A stretch of 64,000 nucleotides of DNA, taken from the NCBI GenBank assembly GCA_020740775.1, contig JAHEWK010000010.1:2356001-2420000 (forward strand). The letters run 5' to 3'. Every line of letters begins with the position of its first letter. Positions within the stretch are counted from its first letter, which is position 1. This document shows, in pieces, positions 11,488 to 19,952 of this stretch. The position numbers and the translations under genes are program-made. The DNA is from Ilyonectria destructans (Eukaryota; Ascomycota; Sordariomycetes; Hypocreales; Nectriaceae). Under the pieces are notes generated by a model. It did not search any database, was not told the DNA's origin, and was given only the letters and a program-made list of their open reading frames with translations.

Positions 11488-12321
11488 ATGACAGTCGAGT
11501 ACATCGAGGCAGACGGGGGCAAGCTTGCGTTTGAAGTTGTGGGCGCAGGTCCTCTCATCATCTGCTCGCCGGGCTTGGGAGACACGCGCGATGCATACGA
11601 TCCCCTCGTCGGGGAACTCGTGGCTTCCGGATATCGCGTAGCCCGCGTCGATCTACGCGGACACGGCGACAGCACGGCCACGTTCAACGGGTACGGAGAC
11701 GAAGCAACGGCCGAAGATTTCCTCGCCGTTGTCCAGAAGCTCGGAGGCGGCCCGGCTGTCCTTATCGGCGCCTCCATGTCCTCCTCCGCCGCCGTCATCG
11801 CCGCGGGACGCCGGCCGGACCAAGTCGCCGGCCTGGTCCTCATCGCGCCGTTCCTCCGCAACGGCATGGGAACGGTGATGCGACGCGTCTTGCACCTGGT
11901 GTTGATGAAGCCGTGGGGTCCGTTTGCCTGGCGAATGTACGCGGCCAAGCTGTGGCCCGGTCTTGCTGTTGACAAGGCCAAAGAACGAGCAGCCAGCTCC
12001 ACGGCCTTGCTGCAACGTCCCGGGCGATGGCCAGCATTCCATGCCTCGTCGAATGCTGATCATCGCGTTGTTCAGCCGTGGATCGCCCGTGTCCAGGCTC
12101 CGGTTCTCATCGTCATTGGTGATGCTGATCCGGACTGGAAAGACCCGGTAGGCGAGGCGCAATGGGTTGCATCCAACTTCAACCAGGTCGAGACCATCAC
12201 CGTTCCTGGTGCCGGACATGCACCCATGTTTGAGCTTCCTCATCTCGTTAGTCCAGGAGTGGTTCAGTTTCTTGAGAAGACCCGCACAGCTGGGGCTTTC
12301 AATCCGCCCAGTACAGGCTAG
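11488..12321 (+). CDS. Alpha/beta hydrolase, bacterial-type
   Basis: An intronless gene of 277 residues. ATG 11488 is chosen because homologue-like sequence begins there (MTVEYIEADGGKLAFEV) and the frame upstream looks non-coding. The fold is clear: oxyanion region CSPGLGDTRDAY, strand VDLRGHGDS, nucleophile elbow IGASMSSS (Ser96), acid VIGDADPDW and histidine PGAGHAPMFE. The best description is a soluble esterase or hydrolase of unknown substrate. The compact layout, absence of introns and GC-rich third positions resemble bacterial members of the family, so old horizontal transfer is possible but unproven. Confidence 0.85.
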   Translation: MTVEYIEADGGKLAFEVVGAGPLIICSPGLGDTRDAYDPLVGELVASGYRVARVDLRGHGDSTATFNGYGDEATAEDFLAVVQKLGGGPAVLIGASMSSSAAVIAAGRRPDQVAGLVLIAPFLRNGMGTVMRRVLHLVLMKPWGPFAWRMYAAKLWPGLAVDKAKERAASSTALLQRPGRWPAFHASSNADHRVVQPWIARVQAPVLIVIGDADPDWKDPVGEAQWVASNFNQVETITVPGAGHAPMFELPHLVSPGVVQFLEKTRTAGAFNPPSTG

Positions 12322-13281
12322 CGTTTTATGAAACTTGACAGTATGGAGTCGCCCCCTTGTATGGGAATCGTGATGGGTGAGGGCAGTTGTCTGGCTTTAC
12401 GGTGAAATTGAATTGATGCTGTAGGAATCGCTTATTTTTTAATTTATTTTTTAAAAAAAATCTTTTTTTACCTTTACTCAATATTAACACATAGATTAAA
12501 GCCATACAGTAAGAAATCGCCTATGTTTTGTCTATTTTCTCATCAAGCACGACCTAGAACTGTGGACTTTGAAGCGAATCTCGCACAGTTAGGTGAAGAG
12601 ACTTTTCGTGGTTGCCACAATAATTCACAGTCTTGCCGGGGCCTAGCTCCAACTTGCGATACTGGCTAGTGAATTTGGTCGCGATGAACAAAAAGTAACG
12701 ATTTCCTCGGGCGGCCATTCCCAATGTACTCCTCGGATGGTGTACGTTACGTAGGTAGAAGAAGGCATAAGTAAATATTCATGAGGTGACTGTGTAATCC
12801 AATTTACGTCTTTCTAGAGCAAAGGTTCTGCAACGCTAAACTCTCCGGCTCATGAGTCCGGAAAGACAATTGCCTGGCTTGAGAACTGGGGATAAGCTTA
12901 ACCACGAACCCATGCGACTTTGTTCTTTGAAGTCAAATTATGGGGAGCGGAGATTATGCAGAGCGGACATGATACAGAGCGGACTTGATACGGGGCGGAC
13001 TTGACACGGAGCGGACCCCAATTAATTACTGATAACCTGATCTATCATGAGTGGGCTGCCTCTTATATATCCACCCGCCATCTACTGAGGAAGGGTCCAA
13101 AGGCTTTGCTCTTGAAGCAAGCCACAGCCAAATCTTTACCCAATAATATTGCAAGATCTGTCGCCTAATACACCAATACAAGCTATCACCACGTAAGGCC
13201 TTGGCATTTGCATGCAGCATGCTTGAGTAGCATTGCCAATCCGAATTGACCGGACTTAGCTGGTGACCGTCATAGACGACA
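12322..13281. other. Intergenic, AT-rich tract and tandem repeat
   Basis: An A/T homopolymer-rich tract at about 12430-12490 follows the hydrolase and may hold its polyadenylation signals. A 16-bp tandem repeat at 12945-13016 is listed separately. No gene was recognised. Confidence 0.5.
12945..13016. repeat. Tandem repeat, 16-bp unit, about 4.5 copies
   Basis: Units start at 12945, 12961, 12977, 12993 and 13009 and follow the consensus gagcggacttgataca with one to four changes per copy. The period is not a multiple of three and no frame runs through it, so it is a non-coding minisatellite. Confidence 0.85.
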
Positions 13282-13838
13282 ATGTGTAGTTCCGCTCTCT
13301 GCTCGGCCGATCAGCAAGCCATCAAAAACGGGGGATCCTGGCGAGCGGCTCTGCACTGCTCGACGCAATACCCTGTTTCTCAAAGAAAGCTGCATAGTAC
13401 CTTAAGTGGTATTGTACCCACTTTGCCAGTGTCAGCAAGTTGCATTAGTGCCAAACCTTGGATCTGTTCACGATCCCTGTCCCCTTTCAAGCTTAATTAA
13501 TCTAGACGTCATTACACGCCAGCTGTACCGAGGTGCTTTCCACCCGGCCGTCGATGGCGTCTTCATTCCCCAAGAAAACTCTCGGATGCTCTTGAGTGGG
13601 AAATTTGACTGCGTGCGTGGGCCTCCTTGGGATCAATGCGGATGAAGGTATACTGTTCGGTGACCCGAGGACCAACACATCAAGGGATTGCGCAGCCTAC
13701 ATACGCACGGTGGTGCCCGGCATTACTGATGCCAGTGTCGTATTCATATGGCATGAGATTTATCCGCCCGTCTTCGATGGCTCGCAGGGCCATACCAGCA
13801 ACTTCGAACGTGCTTATATAACTTTCACAAGCGATTAA
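13282..13838 (+). pseudogene. Relic of a type-B carboxylesterase
   Basis: Three short frames line up with the C-terminal half of fungal carboxylesterase/lipase family proteins only if two frameshifts are accepted (near 13495 and 13610). The recognisable pieces are CSRSLSPFKLN, then FHPAVDGVFIP..SRMLLSGKF, then INADEGILFGDPRTNTSRD..YPPVFDG. The N-terminal part with the catalytic serine and the C-terminal part with the catalytic histidine were not found. The relic lies between two intact alpha/beta hydrolases but belongs to another branch of the fold. Confidence 0.6.
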
Positions 13839-14547
13839 AGATCAGAATCTCGTCGAGGTTGACTAAGGGTGAATAGCTAGTCCAGCAATTCTAGGGATGT
13901 TATTAATGAAAAGACAAACCCTTGGTAGTGTTCAGTCCCGTACTTAAACTTTACCTGAAGATAAGATGCATTATTAGCCTCTATGTTAAGGACTTCAGAA
14001 AGCGATAGTTATTAGGTAGTGAGTACTGAAAGGTATGCCAATGTTTCATACACTCTGCCAAGGCCAGCGAGCCATGAGTTGAAATGATTAGATGTCAGCA
14101 GCTTGCATGACACTGCCACGCTTGGTGGAGTTATTTCGGCTCTATTTGAGCCGATCACTAGGGATTCGTGATTCGATCGGGCTCAAATAACCTTAGTGTG
14201 ACGTCGGTATGTCCGAACTGGGAGCCTTGTCGTATTCTTGCGGCTCGTCCCTTGACCCTGACAATGGAACAACCCAACTTCGATCCAACCGTCAATCATC
14301 ACACATCTTGGCATGACTACGACTTCACGCCGAGGGTATCAATCGACGCGCGGCCTCGGTCCTACAGAGCATGCCCTCTATATCTCAGGGTAGCCATGAC
14401 GTAGACAGGCAGAATTGCAGTAGCTATAAAATTGCCGGCATGTCGCCCGGTACAGCGACATCCCATCAGGTTCACAACACCAGCTCTTACAAGTCCACGA
14501 CATCTGTGTCCAGCCAATACCAACACCAACAGCACAGCACCATCAAG
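13839..14547. other. Intergenic, upstream of secreted hydrolase
   Basis: Contains an imperfect palindrome (tatttgagccgatcac at 14143, its partner at 14168-14189) and the TATA box at 14425. A frame open from an ATG at 14371 crosses the TATA region and is taken as untranslated. Confidence 0.5.
14425..14431 (+). promoter_or_regulatory. TATA box of the secreted hydrolase gene
   Basis: TATAAAA lies 123 bases before the chosen ATG at 14548. A pyrimidine/CA-rich leader typical of fungal 5' untranslated regions follows. It argues for ATG 14548 over the in-frame ATG at 14371. Confidence 0.5.
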
Positions 14548-15582
14548 ATGTTTGGAAGTCCCAGCGTTACCCTCGGCATCATGACACTCATCAACGCCAT
14601 CGCCGTCACGGCCCAGAACCTGTCGTTCGGAGCCGACAACTTCTACCGTAGCGAGAGCGTCCAAGTTCAGCCCATCACGTTCCCAACCCAGTACCGCACC
14701 AACATCACGGCCAACCTCTTCTACCCGCGCAACCTGAGCCGCAGCGTTGAGACGCCCGCCATTGTCGTCGGCCACCCCATGGGCGCTGTCAAGGAGCAGG
14801 CTGCCAACCTCTACGCCACCAAGCTCGCCGAGCAGGGCTTCATCACCGCCTCCATCGACCTCCCTCACTGGGGCGGCAGCGACGGCGAGCCTCGCAACGG
14901 CGTCTCGGCCGAGTACTACGCTGAGGCATTCAGCGCCGCCGTCGACTATCTCGGCACCCGGGACTTTATCGACCGTGAGCGTATCGGCGGTGTTGGCATC
15001 TGCGGCAGCGGCTCGTTCCTCATCAGCGCCGCCAAGATCGACTCCCGTATCAAGGCCATTGCCACTGTCAGCATGTACGACATGGGCGCCGTCACCCGCA
15101 ACGGCCTCCAAAGCTCGCAGACGCTCGCCCAGCGCAAGGAGCTCGTCGACGCCGCCGCCGCCCAGCGCTGGAACGAGTCCGAGGGCGCAGAGCCCGAGTT
15201 GACCGGCGGCACCGTGGACAGGCGCGAGGACGCTACGGATGCTGTGCTACAAGAGTTCTACGACTTCTACCGCACCACCCGCGGCGAGTTTACACCCCCC
15301 GGTGCTCTGCCCAACACCACGACTCACCCGACGCGCTCGAGTTACGTCAAGTTCCTCAACTTCTACCCCTTCAACGACATCGACACCATCTCGCCCCGGC
15401 CCCTGCTCTTCATTGCCGGCGACCAAGCTCACTCGCGCGAGTTCAGTGAGGATGCCTTCAGGCTTGCTGCCGAGCCCAAGGAGTTGTTCTGGGTCACTGG
15501 TGCCGGCCACGTCGATCTCTACGACCGTCTGGAGCTCATTCCCTTTGACAGACTCGCCAACTTCTTCAAGCGAAACCTGTAA
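14548..15582 (+). CDS. Secreted alpha/beta hydrolase with cysteine nucleophile elbow
   Basis: An intronless gene of 344 residues with an N-terminal hydrophobic leader (GIMTLINAIAVTAQ) that looks like a signal peptide. The fold is shown by VVGHPMGAVKEQ, SIDLPHWGGSDGEPR, the elbow GVGICGSGS (Cys152 at the nucleophile place), the acid near IAGDQAHS and the histidine in TGAGHVDLYDR. This arrangement matches the YcjY/polyketide-transferase-like branch of fungal alpha/beta hydrolases, whose members often carry G-x-C-x-S at the elbow. The substrate is unknown. An alternative in-frame ATG at 14371 would add 59 residues but overlaps the TATA box. Confidence 0.85.
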   Translation: MFGSPSVTLGIMTLINAIAVTAQNLSFGADNFYRSESVQVQPITFPTQYRTNITANLFYPRNLSRSVETPAIVVGHPMGAVKEQAANLYATKLAEQGFITASIDLPHWGGSDGEPRNGVSAEYYAEAFSAAVDYLGTRDFIDRERIGGVGICGSGSFLISAAKIDSRIKAIATVSMYDMGAVTRNGLQSSQTLAQRKELVDAAAAQRWNESEGAEPELTGGTVDRREDATDAVLQEFYDFYRTTRGEFTPPGALPNTTTHPTRSSYVKFLNFYPFNDIDTISPRPLLFIAGDQAHSREFSEDAFRLAAEPKELFWVTGAGHVDLYDRLELIPFDRLANFFKRNL

Positions 15583-16594
15583 AATGGCCGTGTGAGGTAT
15601 GCTTGGCGATAGAGGCTTGCCTGATTATGGATAGGGCTTGTGGGTTCTAGGGGCGTTGGTTTCAATACTACTATATCTTAAGTAACTTAAAGGTCACGTC
15701 CCAGCCTAAATAATGCTTTTGCCATTAATCTCGGATGCGGAAGGTCAGTCCTGGCGAAATACCTGGTTGATTATCTTAGGAACCTAGAATCTAGAACGGT
15801 GTGTTACTTCTTCTCAAGAATGACTTTGATGATTAGAAAAGTGTAGTTAGCGCTCTCTGTTGTATCTTACGCCAACCTTTCATAGAGAAACGCATCCTAA
15901 CTACTGGAATACGCAGCCCCTATCCGTGATGAGATGATGTTGTATGCGGAGGATCCCATATTGTTCCCCGCTCTCCCCAGTTCGGCCGTGAACTGGTGGG
16001 ATGCATGACTGCCACTGGGACTGGGTCTTCGGATTGGTAATACCTGGAAAATCCTTTCGGTTGACAGGCGAGCTTGGAGCCCAGCATTGAACCTGGTTTT
16101 CAGTTTGGAAAGGTATGTTTAATGAGAGAAACCTAAGCGTCTTTCCCCTGCCATAATTGAGTAAATTGTGAGGAGATGTTCGTTTTGCCATGAAAGTAAT
16201 GGAACCCAATACTTGTAACGCCATCTTAGCCGTAGCCCAGCACAAGCTGTGAAAGGTAGGTTGCGAAGCGAAAAAGATCTATGAAACATCAGCTGGGGGG
16301 AGGAACGATTGCACAGTTACTAGTTCATTGCATCAAGGGGTTTAGGTGGAATATTCGTTGGTATTCGTGAACCAGCTAATAGATGCAGCGGGTTAAAACC
16401 CGTTGGCTAACTTGTTTGTGCATTGTAATTACTATTGACGGATTACTCACTTAGTCCCCATTTAGTCCCGGATGGAAGCAAGATACTTTGCTTCATTGGT
16501 TATACGCACGCACACAAGACCGACCTGGTGTTTGCAGCCACGACAATTTTGCGCACGCACAACTGCACACGAACGCCAAATACTTCGCCATGTC
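15583..16594. other. Intergenic between convergent genes
   Basis: About 1 kb between the 3' ends of the secreted hydrolase and the GPR1-like gene. No gene or repeat recognised. Confidence 0.5.
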
Positions 16595-17654
16595 TTACGT
16601 AGCGCCCCTGGCCTTGATGACGGTAGACAAGTCCCCGACAGGAAGCTGAAACGGGAACTCCATAATTGCGAGCATGATGGACAGAAGCATATACCACCCA
16701 GCAGCACTGGTGACAAAGAAAATCGCACCAGCTCCCTATTACATATTATTAGATGTGAAAGGCCGGAGATTTATAGGGAAACCTACCACAAAAAGCTTGT
16801 GCACGGTTTGGGCCGTTCCAACAAAGTCGTCTGCCTGCAGCCAGAAAGCTGCAGTCAGGAGGGCCAAGGCTGGGATAATGCTCAGGAACATGATGACGAA
16901 AATAACATTTGTCCGAAGTGCGCAGATGGCGAAGACGATGGCGAGTAGACCCATGGACAACAGCCAAAAGCCTAGAAAAGGAAGTGGTCAGCGGCAAGCC
17001 ATTTGTCAAGACAACAAGCAGCTTTACTGACCTAGACTGGCGTTGAACCCTGTTGTGGCTAAGCCTGCAGCAGGAGACGTGGCATCGGCTGGAGCATAGA
17101 ATGCATACGCTCCAAAGCTCGGGTTAAGAGTCCCTCCCAAGGAAAGCCAGAAAGTGCCAAAGGTGCAGAAGACGATGGATGGGAAGCTGTTTCCAAGAAC
17201 CCATTCGAGAATTCCGCTCAAAAACATCAATACACCTCCCATGAAGAAATACACAGGGCTAAATACGTGAGTTGGTACCGCAAAAGTGATATGTAATTGG
17301 GAATGACAAACATGGATGCGGCTCCCAGGCCACCGGCACCCCTCCAACCCATCAGGTCGCAAGAAAGCGGCGTTAAGCATAGTAAGAATCCGATCAGAGC
17401 CCTGGTTGAGAAATAGTCAGTCCGCTGCTACCTTCCATGATGTCCGGGACATGTTGTTCTTACATAGGAGTCGGATTGCCAAATGTCTGTCTCAGCTCGC
17501 CCTTTGTTTTGTTTTGCGGAGAAAGATACAGCTTCTCGAACAGTTCTGCACTGATGGTGACGCTTCCGGAGGTCAAGGTCTCCCTTAGTGCCTCAGTGTG
17601 ACCTTTCTCGAGGTCAGACTGATTCTGCGTGCGAATGGATTCAAGCTCGGCCAT
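16595..17654 (-). CDS. GPR1/FUN34/yaaH family transporter (acetate uptake)
   Basis: Five exons, 17654-17464, 17401-17312, 17258-17032, 16971-16787 and 16735-16595, join in frame to 277 residues. All introns are 51-62 bases with GT..AG. A hydrophilic N-terminus is followed by the family signature FGNPTPMAL (NPAPLGL type), MGWRGAGG, then six hydrophobic helices with YFFMGGVLMFLSG, LGNSFPSIVF and FNASLGFWLLSMGLLA. The C-terminus GDLSTVIKA is typical of the fungal branch (Gpr1/Ady2/AcpA). The expected role is uptake or export of acetate and other short monocarboxylates, or ammonium, at the plasma membrane. Confidence 0.93.
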
Positions 17655-17881
17655 GGTGAAAGTCGGGCACGGGGTGGGGTAGGATCAAGAAAAGCGAAAG
17701 GTTTGTCGTCTCGGTTAGCGATTGCTACGATCTGGACCAAAAGAAAGAAATAAGGGATATTCTCAACAGTTATATCAAGAAGAGTCAAAGGCGTGACATT
17801 GGTTTGCCTGACTCGTCAGCCGGTTACGATGACATGCACGGTGAAGAAATAGTGCCAATTGAACAATTGCACAGCTTGTCT

Positions 17882-18115
17882 TGGCGCGCACTGGCATCAT
17901 GATGGATACAACCTTGTCTTCAGGATAGACTGGGGACGATCACCTTGTTCCATACTGAACACGGCTAAGATTGTGCTCGGACAGGCGCACAGCTTCTGTT
18001 AGCGCCCAGTGGTTTCATCATCCATGTAGCCGTGATTTCCGAGGGACCAAATTTGTACGATCATTCCGTTCCATATCGAACACGGCTAAGCTAAGACTGA
18101 GCTCGGACTGCTTAT
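17882..18115. repeat. Diverged tandem duplication, period about 121 bp
   Basis: cgatcaccttgttccatact..aacacggctaag at 17937 reappears as cgatcattccgttccatatc..aacacggctaag at 18058. The preceding segments (gcgcactggcatcatgatgg and gcccagtggtttcatcatcc) also correspond. Many of the differences are transitions. Confidence 0.6.
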
Positions 18116-19419
18116 TGAGAATGCGGGGGAGAGCTGTGGTCTGAGACTTCCTATGTAGTGCGCGGGGAGCTTCCGAACTACACCTACCAGATAGAGGGCC
18201 TAGAACTGAGTCAGGCCTAAAAGTGAGCATATTTACAGTTTTACTAGGCTAGGGGTTAGAAAAGGCAACCATTTTAGGCGGGGTGAGACGTTGTCATTTG
18301 CCGATTCCGTGCCACACCACTTGATTCCGAGCGGAACTTATTTCTGGCCTTCTACTCAATCCGGTAGCAATGAAGGTTTGTGTCTGGGAACCAGTCTGGT
18401 AGGCTCCAACCATCTACTCTCGGGATCAAGGTCAAGATCATGTCGATTAACGTGCTACATCTACCTAGAGCAGTAAACCTATATCGACCAGGACTAACAT
18501 TTGGCTGTTAGTTGATCGCCGATGCCTGATAAAGGAGTGTCCCTTTTGCACCCGGACATGCATGCTCCCATGCTGGCCCATGCTTTCCAGCATGTTCAGC
18601 CCCTGTCGGACACTTACGGTCAGATCCGAGTCAGCTTCCTTGCCTATCTTCCAGTCCGCACAAATGCTCACTGATGGAATACTGCTATTCACAAGGACCG
18701 AGTATGAGTAGAAGGAAAACTAAACTATACCACGGTCAAGAACAACATCTGGCATCTGGTGTCAAGCAATGATGTCGTTGACGGGTGGTTCTCAGACTGC
18801 ACACGATGGTCCATTGGGGGAGAACCTAACTTGATTGAAGCGAACCCGGACTTTGAGTCCCGTAGCAGGATGTCGGACGGATCTTGTGGATGCAAAGCGC
18901 GGCAATGCGCATTTACCGAGGGCTGGCACGCGTCAGAGGAAAGCCGAGCATGCACGTCCTAGCTCGGTATTCTATTTTAGCAGCTTGCATGACTTGATGT
19001 ATTCTCTAGCGGCCAGTCGCATGGGAAATGGATGTAACAATCATCGTCGGGGATTAGGGCGGACGCCCTTGTCCGCATGACGCCAGCTTGTCCAACGAAT
19101 TGAAGAGAGAGCAAGAAGATAGGGTATTTGATATCCGTGTGGGGAGAAGGACACGCGGGGTAGAACCATCCGTGTCGTTGGCGAATAGACTAATCCGTTG
19201 TTGGGTACGATCTGCCCATCTCAAGTCAGGGGATGATGAATCGTAGTGTCGAGCAGATTCCGGGGTAGCCGGGCCGAGGAAACTAACATCTTCCCACGGC
19301 TAGATGCCACCACGTGGACTGTGACGCACAACATGGGCACGGTTTGATTGAGATTGGTTGTGGCATTGCTTTTACCGATTGTAACAAAGATCAATTGTTG
19401 GAATAACGCATGTCTGGAC

Positions 19420-19496
19420 TCTCGAGCCATGGTTTTCGGCTGGATATACGCGATGATACGTAGCAATCTCAGCGTGGGATCAAGGTCCCGGGATCT
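19420..19496. repeat. Dispersed repeat copy A (diverged)
   Basis: Shares the core acgcgatgatacgtagcaat and flanks (ctcgagccatggttttcggc) with copy B at 23836-23912, with roughly three quarters identity by eye over about 75 bases. Confidence 0.6.
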
Positions 19497-19746
19497 ACAT
19501 TCCAATGGTCAGTTGGGTTAGTGCCGCCACATTCTCGACAAGTCGTTAGTAAACAAATGCAACCAGTTATTTGTGTGCTCTTCTTAGAGGGCTGACATCT
19601 GAGCGGCTTGAGTAAGCTCTTTTGACTTGCAAGGCAGGCCTTGTCCGTTGCGGGGCGGACTATCCCATGAGCGTATTAATCTAACTTCTGTCTGCTCCCT
19701 CAAGGTGAGCAAGTTGCCGACACAAGGTCAAAAAAACACAGTTCTT

Positions 19747-19805
19747 TCCACAATTCAAGCATTTCCTACCCAATGCTTCCACGATGACCAAATATCAAGC
19801 TTTTC
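19747..19805. repeat. 59-bp perfect dispersed repeat, copy 1
   Basis: The 59 bases starting tccacaattcaagc and ending tcaagcttttc are identical to 40149-40207, with unrelated flanks. Neither copy lies in a recognisable gene. Confidence 0.85.
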
Positions 19806-19952
19806 TCACATCCGGACACAGATTGCACTGGCATTATTTCCATTGCCTCAAAAGAACTATAGTGTCTTATTGAACACTAGGTATGAGCACATCAAGATCT
19901 CAACGACACGACCAAGAACTCCCACTTGTCTCCACTTATGCCATATTTGAGA

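Larger units (their letters stand above)
17655..19952. other. Intergenic, 2.3 kb with diverged duplications
   Basis: No gene was supported. It contains a diverged ~121-bp tandem duplication (17882-18115), one copy of a diverged dispersed repeat (19420-19496) and one copy of a perfect 59-bp dispersed repeat (19747-19805), all listed separately. Confidence 0.5.

Noticed and set aside
14371..14547. N-terminal extension of the secreted hydrolase from ATG 14371
   Set aside because: It spans a TATA box and leader-like sequence; the signal peptide starts at 14548.
14362..15111. Minus-strand frame of 249 codons opposite the secreted hydrolase
   Set aside because: It is an antisense shadow caused by the GC-rich third positions of the intact plus-strand gene.
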